Shown: positions 55,470 through 64,000 of the stretch, one piece after another
Layout: every line of letters begins with the position of its first letter
Numbering within the stretch: position 1 is the first letter of the stretch
Source: Truepera radiovictrix DSM 17093
GTDB taxonomy: Bacteria > Deinococcota > Deinococci > Deinococcales > Trueperaceae
DNA length: 64,000 nt
NCBI RefSeq assembly: GCF_000092425.1
Contig: NC_014221.1
Coordinates: 2,981,001-3,045,000, forward strand
Direction of reading: 5' to 3'
Position numbers and translations under genes: made by a program
The notes under the pieces: generated by a model
What the model saw: the letters and a program-made list of their open reading frames with translations, nothing else
Told to the model about the DNA's origin: nothing
The model's database searches: none

Positions 55470-55553
55470 ATGAAGCAGCCTTTTTTCGTGACCCGCGCTA
55501 GCGGGCGGGGCGCTATGCAGGTGGACGTGCAGACGACGGACGTGACGCGGTGA
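55470..55553 (+). CDS. 27-codon leader ORF coupled to fabH
   Basis: ATG 55470 to TGA 55551-55553; the peptide starts MKQPFFVTR and ends DVTR. The stop overlaps the GTG start of fabH (GTGA), the same coupling used by the following genes. TACAAT stands 6 nt before its ATG, so it would be translated from the very 5' end of an mRNA. fabH itself has only a weak ribosome site, so translation of this ORF may be needed for fabH. No homology recognised. Confidence 0.55.
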   Translation: MKQPFFVTRASGRGAMQVDVQTTDVTR

Positions 55554-56542
55554 GCGCGCTGCGAGCGGGCATCTCGGCGCTCGGCGCCTACGCGCCCGAA
55601 AAACACCTGACGAACTTCGACCTCGAAAAGATGATGGACACCTCGGACGCGTGGATCACCACGCGCACGGGGATCCGCACCCGCCACGTGGCCGCCGACG
55701 GCGAATTCACCTCGCACCTCGCGGTGCGCAGCGTCGAGGCGCTCGTCGCGCGCCACGGCGAGGGGGCGCTCGAGGGCGTCGACATGGTCATCGTCGCGAC
55801 CAACACCCCCGACGCCCTCTTCCCCGCCACGGCGGCGCTCGTGCAGCACCACTTCGGGCTGCGCGCGGGGGCCTTTGACCTCCTCGCGGCCTGCCCGGGT
55901 TGGCTCTACGCGCTCTCGGTGGCGCGCGCTTACGTCGAGTCGGGGATGATGCGCAAGGTGCTCGCGATCGGCGCGGAAGCGCTCACCAAGATCGTCGATT
56001 GGAGCGACCGCGCGACCGCCGTGCTCTTCGGCGACGGGGCGGGGGCGGCGATCGTCGAGGCCACCCCCGCCCCCTACGGCTTCCGCTCGTTTGTCCTCGG
56101 CACCGACGGCGCCGGGGGGCACCTGTTGCACCGGCGGGCGGTCGCGCGCTGTCTCCCCGACGGCACGCCGATGACCGATTACCTTTACATGAACGGCCGT
56201 GAAGTCTTTAAGTTCGCCGTCCGGGTGATGGACACCGCCACGGTCGAAGCGCTCGGCAAGGCGGGTTTGAACGCAAACGACGTCGCGCTCTTTGTCCCCC
56301 ACCAGGCCAACTTGCGCATCATCGAAGCGGCGCGCGAGCGCCTGCAGCTCCCCCCCGAGCGGGTGATGGTCACGGTCGACGCGTATGGCAACAATTCAAC
56401 CGCTAGCATCCCGCTTGCGCTCCAGAGCGCCCTCGACACCGGACGCCTGCGCGCCGGCGACCACACCCTCTTGGTCTCGTTCGGCGCGGGGCTCACGTGG
56501 GCGGCGACGGTGCTGACGTGGGGTGGAGGAGGTGACGGGTGA
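55550..56542 (+). CDS. fabH: 3-oxoacyl-ACP synthase III
   Basis: 330 residues. Catalytic Cys in 'DLLAACPGWLYAL' near residue 113, His in 'FVPHQANLRIIEAA' and Asn in 'YGNNSTASIPLAL'. Starts fatty-acid chains by joining acetyl- or branched acyl-CoA to malonyl-ACP. GTG start overlaps the leader ORF; its stop overlaps fabD (GTGA). Confidence 0.96.
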   Translation: MSALRAGISALGAYAPEKHLTNFDLEKMMDTSDAWITTRTGIRTRHVAADGEFTSHLAVRSVEALVARHGEGALEGVDMVIVATNTPDALFPATAALVQHHFGLRAGAFDLLAACPGWLYALSVARAYVESGMMRKVLAIGAEALTKIVDWSDRATAVLFGDGAGAAIVEATPAPYGFRSFVLGTDGAGGHLLHRRAVARCLPDGTPMTDYLYMNGREVFKFAVRVMDTATVEALGKAGLNANDVALFVPHQANLRIIEAARERLQLPPERVMVTVDAYGNNSTASIPLALQSALDTGRLRAGDHTLLVSFGAGLTWAATVLTWGGGGDG

Positions 56543-57462
56543 TCGCTGCGCTGTTTCCCGGACAGAACTCGCAGGTCGTCGGTATGGGGCACGACCTCTA
56601 CAAAGGCGGTGGCGCCGCTAGGCGCGCCCTCGACGAAGCCGAACGGGCTCTGCCGGGGCTTTTAAAGCTCATGTGGGAGGGCCCGGAGGAGGCGCTCAAA
56701 AAAACCGCTCACCAGCAGCCCGCACTCGTGGCGGTCGGCGCGGCGGCCTTTGCCGCCTACCTCGAGGAGGGTGGCGAGGCGCCCGCCTACGCCGCGGGGC
56801 ACTCGCTCGGCGAGTTTACCGCCCACGTCGCGGCGGGTTCGTTGGCCCTCGGCGACGCCGTCAGGCTCGTACATAAGCGCGGCCAGTACATGCAAGACGC
56901 CGTACCCGAGGGGGTCGGCGCGATGGCCGCGATTTTAAAGACCGGGCGCGATCACGTCGAACGCGTCTGTCAGGCGGTCGCCGCCGAGGGCGGCGTGGTC
57001 GAGGTCGCCAACCTCAACGCCCCCGAACAGACGGTCATCTCCGGCGAGGCGGGGGCGGTCGAGGCGGCGGCAGCGCGCCTCAAAGCGGAGGGGGCGCGGG
57101 TGGTCAGGCTCAACGTCTCCGCCCCCTTCCACTGCCGCCTCATGCGCCCCGCCGCCGAGCGCCTCGCGCGCGATCTGCGCGCCGTCGCCTTCGCCCCGCC
57201 GCGCTTTCCCGTGCTCTGCAACGTCACCGCCGACGTGCTACCGGACATCCGGGAAGCGCCCAGGCTGCTCGAGGCGCAGGTCACGGCGCCCGTGCGCTGG
57301 ACCGAGACGCTCGAGCGGCTACAGGCTTTAGGCGTGACGCGCACCCTCGAGTTCGGCTCCGGCGCCGTCTTGAGCGGCCTCGTCAAACGCACGCTCACGG
57401 GCGTCAGCGCGCACGCGGTGACCGACCGGGAAAGTTTGGCCGCTGTGAAAGGACCTGTATGA
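56539..57462 (+). CDS. fabD: Malonyl-CoA:ACP transacylase
   Basis: 307 residues. Active Ser in 'AGHSLGEFTAHVAAG' near residue 90 and His in 'VSAPFHCRLMRPA' near 198. The N-terminal motif reads FPGQNSQ instead of the usual FPGQGSQ. Loads malonyl units on ACP. Overlaps fabH and fabG by 4 nt each. Confidence 0.96.
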   Translation: MIAALFPGQNSQVVGMGHDLYKGGGAARRALDEAERALPGLLKLMWEGPEEALKKTAHQQPALVAVGAAAFAAYLEEGGEAPAYAAGHSLGEFTAHVAAGSLALGDAVRLVHKRGQYMQDAVPEGVGAMAAILKTGRDHVERVCQAVAAEGGVVEVANLNAPEQTVISGEAGAVEAAAARLKAEGARVVRLNVSAPFHCRLMRPAAERLARDLRAVAFAPPRFPVLCNVTADVLPDIREAPRLLEAQVTAPVRWTETLERLQALGVTRTLEFGSGAVLSGLVKRTLTGVSAHAVTDRESLAAVKGPV

Positions 57463-58208
57463 CCGAAACTGGAGCGAGAGTCGCCCTCGTCACGGGCTCG
57501 AGCCGCGGGCTCGGCCGCGCGATCGCCCTCGAGCTGGGCCGCTTGGGCTTCACCGTCGCGGTGCACTACGCCACCTCGGAGGGGCCCGCCGCCGAGGTCG
57601 CCGAACAGCTTCGCGCCCAAGGGGGCCGCGCCGAGGTGTTTTGCGCCGACGTTTCCCAAGAGGCCGCCTGCACGGCGCTCGTCAAAGCGGTCAGCGACCG
57701 CTTGGGGCGCCTCGACGTGCTGGTGAACAACGCCGGCATCACCAGAGACGGGCTCGCCCTGCGCCTTAAGGCCGACGATTGGGCGCAGGTCTTGGAGACG
57801 AACCTCTCGAGCGCCTTCTACCTCTCCAAGGCCGCGCTGCGGGGGATGCTCAGCCGCAAGTGGGGGCGCATCATCAACGTCTCGTCGGTCGTCGCCCTTA
57901 ACGGCAACCCCGGCCAGGCCAACTACATCGCCGCCAAAGCGGGGCTCTTGGGGCTGACCAAAGCGCTCGCCCAGGAGTACGGCGCTAGGGGCGTCACGGT
58001 CAACGCGGTCGCCCCCGGCTTTATCGTCTCGGACATGACCGCCGGGCTCCCCGAGGAGCTTAAACGCAGCTACTTAGCGCGCATCCCCGCCGGCCGCTTC
58101 GGCGAGCCGCACGAGGTCGCCGCGGCGGTGGCCTTTTTCGCCAGCGAGGGCGCCGCCTATGTCAACGGCCAAACGCTCGCGATCGACGGCGGGATGGTGA
58201 TGCGCTAG
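57459..58208 (+). CDS. fabG: 3-oxoacyl-ACP reductase
   Basis: 249 residues. '[16 protein letters not shown]' (NADPH), '[14 protein letters not shown]', catalytic Ser in '[14 protein letters not shown]' and '[11 protein letters not shown]' (Tyr-x3-Lys). The 'AGITRD' text is specific to FabG among SDRs. Confidence 0.96.
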   Translation: MTETGARVALVTGSSRGLGRAIALELGRLGFTVAVHYATSEGPAAEVAEQLRAQGGRAEVFCADVSQEAACTALVKAVSDRLGRLDVLVNNAGITRDGLALRLKADDWAQVLETNLSSAFYLSKAALRGMLSRKWGRIINVSSVVALNGNPGQANYIAAKAGLLGLTKALAQEYGARGVTVNAVAPGFIVSDMTAGLPEELKRSYLARIPAGRFGEPHEVAAAVAFFASEGAAYVNGQTLAIDGGMVMR

Positions 58209-58290
58209 GGCACCCCTTGCCTCTACGCCGCAAAAGACCCGTGTTAGAATCCGAAAGCTTGAACTTAAGCGTACCCAATGGAGGCTTGCT

Positions 58291-58530
58291 ATGGACCGCA
58301 GTGAAATCCTCGCCAAGATCAAAGAAGTCGCCGCCGACAAACTCGACGCCGATCCGAGCGACGTCACCGAAGAGGCGTCGTTCGTCGATGACCTGGGGGC
58401 CGACTCGCTCGACGTCGTCGAGCTGATCATGGGGCTCGAGGACGAGTTCGGCATCGAGATCAGCGACGAAGAGGCTGAAAAGATCCGCACCGTCGGCGAC
58501 GCCGTCACCTTTATCGCGGCGCAAAAGTAG
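58291..58530 (+). CDS. acpP: Acyl carrier protein
   Basis: 79 residues, acidic. The phosphopantetheine Ser is in '[19 protein letters not shown]' near residue 38. ATG 58291 follows GGAGG. An extended -10 TGTTAGAAT (58242-58250) may give ACP an extra promoter. Confidence 0.98.
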   Translation: MDRSEILAKIKEVAADKLDADPSDVTEEASFVDDLGADSLDVVELIMGLEDEFGIEISDEEAEKIRTVGDAVTFIAAQK

Positions 58531-58636
58531 CGCGCTTACAACCCCGATGTCGACGCCGCGCGGCAACGCGCGGCGGTAAGGACTTCAGCACATGAGGCAT
58601 TTGGCACCCTTAAGCACCTTTGGCGAGGCGTAAGGC

Positions 58637-59869
<1,233 letters not shown>

Positions 59870-59874
59870 ATGTC

Positions 59875-59907
59875 GGCGGCGTGCTGTGACGTGGGTACCA
59901 CGCCGCC
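59875..59907 (+). terminator. Hairpin after fabF
   Basis: GGCGGCGTG (59875-59883) pairs with CACGCCGCC (59899-59907), 15-nt loop, poor U-tract. Probable end of the fab operon. The rest of the gap up to 60163 holds a lone TTGACA (59943-59948) and nothing else I can name. Confidence 0.55.
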
Positions 59908-60163
59908 GCTGCTTTCTCTTGGGTGTAGAACCGAGCGTTGGCTTGACAACACCCGTCCCGCCCGACGCGTTCACACCGATTGCCACACGTGACCTTGCGC
60001 CCTCTCCCTCTCCTGCTACACCCCCGCCGGTCTCACGCCGCCGGGAGAGCAGGAAGACCCTTTAGAGAGTTCGCGAACGTGCGCGTTCGAGGGGGATTTA
60101 GAAGCTTGAGGGATCACTAGCCCAACCGTGCAGCGTTGGCCGCCCCGCGTGGCGGTAGCCGCT

Positions 60164-60722
60164 CTACGTAGCGGCGCTGCGAGCCGCCGCGGTGAGGTCA
60201 GAGTGGAGCCGGTCGGTGACGTAGAGATGGTCGGGGTGCGTATAACCCGCAAGCCTCACCTCCCGTTCAAACCGCATCCCCAACTTACGAGCGACCCGGA
60301 GGGAGGCGCCGTTGGCCGGATCGATCCTCGCCACGACGCGCCTCAACCCAAGGTTGCGAAAACCGTGCTCGAGCACGGCGCGCGCAGCTTCGGTGGCGTA
60401 GCCCTGGCCCCAGGCGTGCCGGGCCCAGCGGTAGCCGAGTTCAGTCTCAGCGCGCCCCCCACATCTGTCAGGAAGAGGCCGCAGTAGCCTAGCCTATGAT
60501 CTCGCCCGAACGCTTTTCGACGAGGCTGTAGGGGCCGTGACCCCAGGTCGGGTAGTGGTGCTCGAGGCAGAGCCCCAACCAACCGCGCACCCAAGCGGCC
60601 GATCGCGCTCCCTTTTCGCTAAAGCGCATCACCTCTGGGTCGCCGAACACCTTTTCGAGGGCGTGAGCGTCGTCTATCACGACGTAGCGCAGGGTCAGTC
60701 GGGAGGTTTCAGCGATGACCAT
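60164..60722 (-). pseudogene. GNAT N-acetyltransferase (RimJ/RimL type), two frame lesions
   Basis: Three minus-strand frames join into one GNAT protein. Frame 1 (from ATG 60722) gives 'ETSRLTLRYVVIDDAHALEK' to 'RSGEIIG' and stops. Removing one copy of the tandem TAGCC at 60485-60494 continues it as 'YCGLFLTDVG'. A second shift at the C6 tract (60455-60460) then leads to 'ELGYRWARHAWGQGYATEAA' (acetyl-CoA loop Q-G-Y-A-T) and 'NGASLRVARKLGMRFE'. Intact it would be about 185 residues. Either a recent pseudogene or two assembly errors. Confidence 0.85.
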
Positions 60723-60762
60723 AGGCGTCAACGGCTAGCTGCTCCGTGTCGGCAGCGCACGC

Positions 60763-61713
60763 CTACTCTTCAGCGAAGAGCTCCGTACTCACGTAGCGCG
60801 CCCCCGTGTCCGCCGCCATGCAGACCACCACCTTGCCCGGCCCCAACGCGCGCGCCTTTTCGAGCGCCGCCCACACCGTCGCGCCGCTCGACATGCCGAC
60901 GAACAACCCCTCTTCGCGGGCAAGCCGCCGCACGAGCGGGAAAGCGTCCTCCTCCCAGACCATGATGGCGCCGTCTAGCAGGTCGACGTCCAGGTTACCG
61001 GGGATAAACCCCGGTCCCATCCCCTGAAACTTGTGCTGGCCGCGCTCGTGGCCGTTAATCACCGCGCTGCGCGCCGGTTCGACGGCGTACACCTCGACCT
61101 TGGGGTTTTGCTCCTTGAAAAAGCGCCCCACCCCGCTGATGCTGCCACCCGTCCCCGACGCCCACACAAACGCGTCGACGCGGCCCTGCAGCTGCGCCCA
61201 GAACTCGGGGCCGGTGACGCGGTAGTGGTAGCGCGGGTTGGCGGGGTTGTCAAACTGGTTGGGCATCCACGCCCCGGTCGCCTCGGCGATCTCGCGGGCT
61301 CTCGGGATCGCCCCCTGCATCCGCTCCTCACCGGGGGTCAAGACGAGCTCGGCGCCGTAGGCTCTCAGGGTGCGCTTGCGCTCTTCGCTCATGGTGTCGG
61401 GCAAGACGATGGTGCAGCGGTAGCCGCGCAGCGCGGCGATAAAGGCGAGGCCGATGCCCGTGTTGCCGCTCGTGGGTTCGACGATCCGCTGGCCGCTGCC
61501 CGGGGTGAGGATGCCCCGCTCCTCGGCGTCTAGGATCATGCCGAGCGCGGTGCGGTCTTTGATGGAGCCAGCCGGGTTGTGGCCCTCGAGCTTGATCCAC
61601 ACCTCGGCCATGTCGGGCGTTACGACGCGGCTGAGCTTGACCACGGGGGTGTTCCCCACATAGGCGTCGAGCCGCTTGGGTGGTAAGGCGGTCATGGGAT
61701 AGGCGTCAGCCAT
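60763..61713 (-). CDS. cysM: Cysteine synthase (O-acetylserine sulfhydrylase)
   Basis: 316 residues of the PLP fold II family. Lys for PLP in 'LEGHNPAGSIKDRTALGM', phosphate loop 'GTGGSISGVGRFFKE', 'EPTSGNTGIGLAFIAALRGY' near residue 75. Makes cysteine from O-acetylserine and sulfide or thiosulfate. CysK versus CysM is not settled. ATG 61713 is 7 nt after a minus-strand TAGACT (61726-61721), which fixes the start; the frame extends 87 nt upstream without signal. Confidence 0.93.
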   Translation of the reverse strand: MADAYPMTALPPKRLDAYVGNTPVVKLSRVVTPDMAEVWIKLEGHNPAGSIKDRTALGMILDAEERGILTPGSGQRIVEPTSGNTGIGLAFIAALRGYRCTIVLPDTMSEERKRTLRAYGAELVLTPGEERMQGAIPRAREIAEATGAWMPNQFDNPANPRYHYRVTGPEFWAQLQGRVDAFVWASGTGGSISGVGRFFKEQNPKVEVYAVEPARSAVINGHERGQHKFQGMGPGFIPGNLDVDLLDGAIMVWEEDAFPLVRRLAREEGLFVGMSSGATVWAALEKARALGPGKVVVCMAADTGARYVSTELFAEE

Positions 61714-61873
61714 ACGAGCCAGTCTAGCGGGGGGTTGGCGGCGGCGTTGTCGCACGGTTGTCGCACGGCTGCCGTACACACCGCGTGTCGGGCTGTGCAC
61801 GGGGGGCTATGGCGGCGACCTGGAGGCGAGAGCGCCCAACCGATTCCCTACCCAGGGTTCGCCGTCAAACGGG

Positions 61874-61879
61874 TAAGAT
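61874..61879 (+). promoter_or_regulatory. -10 box of the zinc-ribbon gene
   Basis: TAAGAT, 5 nt before GTG 61885; leaderless pattern. Confidence 0.5.
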
Positions 61880-61884
61880 GACGT

Positions 61885-62190
61885 GTGGACGACGCACACC
61901 CCCTCTGGCGCTACTTCAAAGACCTCAGCAGCGCCGTCAACGCCGCGAATCGGGGCGAGGGCGCGCAGCCCTACGTGAGCGGGTCCTTCATGGTTTCGGC
62001 GATCGCCGACGACGTCGAGCTGACCGTCTCCGACATCAGCGAAGAGGACGCCGTGCTGATCGCGGCCGAGCTGCGCAGCATGGGCGTCAGGGCTATCGTG
62101 CAGGGTTCGCGCATCTGCTCGAAGTGCGGCCAGCGGGTGCCGGAGCAGGCCTTTTGCATCGCCTGTCGCGCCAAGCTCACCCCGAGTTAA
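61885..62190 (+). CDS. Small unknown protein with C-terminal zinc ribbon
   Basis: 101 residues. The first 75 form a small alpha/beta unit ('FMVSAIADDVELTVSDISEE', 'DAVLIAAELRSMGVRAIVQ') that resembles no family I can name. Residues about 78-96 are a zinc ribbon, 'CSKCGQRVPEQAFCIACRAK', with two C-x2-C pairs. Such ribbons recruit to RNA, DNA or a protein partner. Monocistronic between cysM and degV. Confidence 0.78.
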   Translation: MDDAHPLWRYFKDLSSAVNAANRGEGAQPYVSGSFMVSAIADDVELTVSDISEEDAVLIAAELRSMGVRAIVQGSRICSKCGQRVPEQAFCIACRAKLTPS

Positions 62191-62211
62191 ACGCCTCTAG
62201 CACCCCCCACG

Positions 62212-62240
62212 TTGGTGACAACGGCGTTTTGGGGTATTGT
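62212..62240 (+). promoter_or_regulatory. Candidate degV promoter
   Basis: TTGGTG (62212-62217), 17-bp spacer, TATTGT (62235-62240). Confidence 0.45.
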
Positions 62241-62351
62241 GGCCTACATCGCTCTTTAGCGGACGCCTCGAGATAGCGCGTCCCAGCTCGCGGCATCCCT
62301 GTCGGTCCCGCTGAGAGCGACGTGCTCACCCAACCCGGCTAAGGAGGCCCC

Positions 62352-63200
62352 ATGCTCGCCATTATTACCGACTCGACGTGCGACCTACCCGCCGAGGAGC
62401 TCGAGCAGCTCGGCGTGCGGCGCGTGCCGCTCTACGTCAACTTCAAAGGGGGGGTGTACCGCGACTGGCTCGAGATCACCCCCAAAGACATCATCGAGGG
62501 GGTGCAAGCGGGCGCGCCGATCCCGAGCACCAGCCAACCGAGCCCGCAGGACTTTACCGACGCCTACGACGCCGCCAAAGCCGAAGGGGCCGACGAGATC
62601 CTCTGCATCACCATCTCGAGCGGGCTTTCGGGCACCTACGCCTCGGCGACCCTCGCCGCCGAACGCCCCGACATCAAGGTGCACGTCTTCGACTCGCGAG
62701 CGGCGAGCTTGGGCATCGCCATGATGGTTAAGCGCGCGGTCGCCCTGCGCGACGCGGGCGCGGGGATCGACGCGATCTTGGCCGAGCTCGAGCGCCTGCG
62801 CGCGCAGGCGCTTTTGCGCTTTACCGTCGGCACGCTCGACTTCCTCAAGAAAAACGGCCGCATCGGGGGGGCGCGGGCGCTCCTCGGCAGCCTCCTCAAC
62901 GTCAAACCCATCTTGTCGGTCACCGACGGCAAGGTCTCGCCGGTCGGGCGCGCGCGGGGGAGCAAAAAGGCCACCAAGATGATGCTCGACGACCTCGAGG
63001 CGCTCCAAAAGCAGGGGACGCCGGTCGTCTACTTTCTGCATATCCAAGACCCCGGGGCGGCCCAAGCGCTCCGCGAGGAGCTGCGGGCGCGCAACGTCCC
63101 CTTCGAGGACGGCGGCACCTACGAGATCGGCGCGGTGATCGCCACCCACGTCGGCCCCGGCACCTACGGCTTCTACGCCTACCCGGCGCCGCCAGCGTAA
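62352..63200 (+). CDS. DegV family fatty-acid-binding protein
   Basis: 282 residues, full length. 'AIITDSTCDLPAEELEQLGV' at the start, 'TSQPSPQDFTDAY' (lipid headgroup Thr/Ser), 'ISSGLSGTYASATLAA' near residue 90 and 'LGSLLNVKPILSVTDGKVSP' near 190. DegV/FakB proteins present fatty acids to the kinase FakA; FakA is not in the window. ATG after AAGGAGG. Confidence 0.93.
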   Translation: MLAIITDSTCDLPAEELEQLGVRRVPLYVNFKGGVYRDWLEITPKDIIEGVQAGAPIPSTSQPSPQDFTDAYDAAKAEGADEILCITISSGLSGTYASATLAAERPDIKVHVFDSRAASLGIAMMVKRAVALRDAGAGIDAILAELERLRAQALLRFTVGTLDFLKKNGRIGGARALLGSLLNVKPILSVTDGKVSPVGRARGSKKATKMMLDDLEALQKQGTPVVYFLHIQDPGAAQALREELRARNVPFEDGGTYEIGAVIATHVGPGTYGFYAYPAPPA

Positions 63201-63248
63201 GCGCGGCCCCCGCGAGGTTTTTCATCTCGGCGCGGCAAGCGCGCTCCT

Positions 63249-63254
63249 TAAGAT
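63249..63254 (+). promoter_or_regulatory. -10 box of the comM-like gene
   Basis: TAAGAT, 6 nt before GTG 63261; leaderless pattern. Confidence 0.5.
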
Positions 63255-63260
63255 GCGGGG

Positions 63261-64000
63261 GTGTTTGCTCAGCTCACCTCTGCTACCACCCTAGGCGTCA
63301 ACGCCTTCGCCGTTCAGGTCGAGGTCGACGTCTCGGGGGGGCTCCCCGGCATGCTCATCGTGGGGCTGCCCGATGCCGCCGTGCAGGAGTCGCGCGAACG
63401 GGTGCGCGCGGCGGTGCGCAACGCCGGGCTCCCCTTCCCCGCGTCGCGCATCGTGGTCAACCTGGCCCCCGCCGACGTCCGCAAAGAGGGGCCAATGTTC
63501 GACCTGCCGATCGCGCTCGCGGTGCTGCTCGCCCAGGGCGTCATCCCGCAGAGCGCCCTCGACAGGACGCTCGTCGCGGGTGAGCTCGCCCTCGACGGCT
63601 CGCTGCGGCCCGTGCGCGGCGCCATCAACCTGGCGCTCTACGCCGCCCAAGCGGGGGTCACGCGCCTGCTTCTGCCCCCCGCGAGCGCCCCCGAAGCGGC
63701 CGCCGTCGGGGAGATTGCGGTCTACGCGCCCGCCACGCTCGCCCAAACGGTCGCCTTTCTCACCGGTGAGCTGCCGCTAGCACCCGTCGCCCCCGAGGCT
63801 TCCGAACCCGCCCCGCCCCCCCTCGATCTTTTCGACATCAAGGGCCAGAGCGCCGCCAAACGCGCCCTCGAGGTCGCCGCCGCGGGCGCTCACAACCTGC
63901 TCCTTACGGGGCCGCCGGGGAGCGGCAAGACGATGCTCGCGCGGCGGCTCCCCGGGCTCCTGCCGCCGCTCACGCGCGAGGGTGCTATTGAGGTGACCCG
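63261..64000 (+). CDS. comM: YifB/ComM-type magnesium-chelatase-like AAA ATPase (3' end outside window)
   Basis: 246 visible residues of about 500. Starts GTG 63261 '[20 protein letters not shown]', includes the ChlI-like N-domain ('[20 protein letters not shown]', '[20 protein letters not shown]'), then the Walker A '[20 protein letters not shown]' near residue 220. ComM is a helicase that moves DNA branches during natural transformation. The Walker B and C-terminal domain lie beyond the edge. Confidence 0.93.
   Translation, partial: MFAQLTSATTLGVNAFAVQVEVDVSGGLPGMLIVGLPDAAVQESRERVRAAVRNAGLPFPASRIVVNLAPADVRKEGPMFDLPIALAVLLAQGVIPQSALDRTLVAGELALDGSLRPVRGAINLALYAAQAGVTRLLLPPASAPEAAAVGEIAVYAPATLAQTVAFLTGELPLAPVAPEASEPAPPPLDLFDIKGQSAAKRALEVAAAGAHNLLLTGPPGSGKTMLARRLPGLLPPLTREGAIEVT

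Overview
The window is high-GC, densely packed bacterial chromosome. Both strands carry core housekeeping genes, and many starts are GTG or TTG. The best guess is a member of the Deinococcota close to Truepera. Supporting features are a short HisG with HisZ, a short EF-Ts (197 aa), a caa3-type cytochrome oxidase with fused subunits I+III and a cytochrome c on subunit II, and many start codons lying only 5-9 nt after a TAnnnT -10 box (leaderless transcripts, known to be common in Deinococcus and Thermus). The organism is an inference from gene content; no database was searched.

Layout, left part. 1-3.5 kb: end of a PASTA-repeat protein, a HIT protein, hisZ-hisG. 3.6 kb: a small secreted protein built from MTGGD repeats. 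4.3-7.8 kb: fatty-acid beta-oxidation pair (thiolase, then a fused hydratase/dehydrogenase). 7.9-9.9 kb (minus): a basic mini-protein, a conserved unknown and a TrmH-family RNA methyltransferase, translationally coupled. 10.0-12.8 kb: a five-gene envelope-stress-type cluster (DUF3618 and small membrane proteins, YqaE/Pmp3) behind a structured leader and closed by a strong terminator. 13.0-15.0 kb: a potassium-channel-like gene split by a 919-bp IS5-family element. Removing the element and one CTAG duplication restores the frame exactly. 15.2-17.4 kb: FAD oxidoreductase and sulfotransferase. 17.5-22 kb: uvrA, a membrane protein, plsC, HU.

Middle part. 22.1-26.9 kb: serine dehydratase subunits, type II NADH dehydrogenase, inositol monophosphatase coupled to a DEDD exonuclease-like protein with a WYL-like tail. 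26.9-28.7 kb (minus): a DNRLRE-type lipoprotein with a helical catalytic-looking domain. 29.2-34.3 kb: an Rrf2 regulator with three cysteines, quinone reductase-like enzyme, class I amidotransferase, an acidic mini-protein, tyrA, moaA. 34.3-39.1 kb (minus): metallophosphoesterase, stand-alone receiver, a second thiolase, an unknown, and a LOV-PAS histidine kinase with all the blue-light chemistry residues. Then tRNA-Lys(CUU), ChaB and a stress-type SDR.

Right part. 40.8-47.5 kb (minus): the haem A/cytochrome oxidase operon ctaA-ctaB-subunit II-subunit I/III, then SURF1, with a perfect palindrome and a tandem 14-mer upstream of its promoter. 47.9-50.6 kb: membrane protein, LmbE-type deacetylase, TPR protein. 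50.7-54.6 kb: rpsB-tsf-pyrH-frr-cdsA. 54.6-59.9 kb: DUF177-rpmF-(27-codon leader ORF)-fabH-fabD-fabG-acpP-fabF, a fatty-acid synthesis operon without plsX in its usual place. 60.2-64 kb: a GNAT pseudogene with two frame lesions, cysteine synthase, a zinc-ribbon protein, degV, and the start of a YifB/ComM AAA protein.

The window therefore holds both fatty-acid degradation (two thiolases, FadB/J) and synthesis (fab operon, plsC, cdsA), and the terminal respiratory chain (NDH-2 and caa3 oxidase). I see no CRISPR array, rRNA or prophage. The less ordinary items are the MTGGD-repeat peptide, the exonuclease-WYL fusion, the LOV kinase, the coupled leader ORF before fabH, and the cis-elements upstream of the cta and DUF3618 operons.
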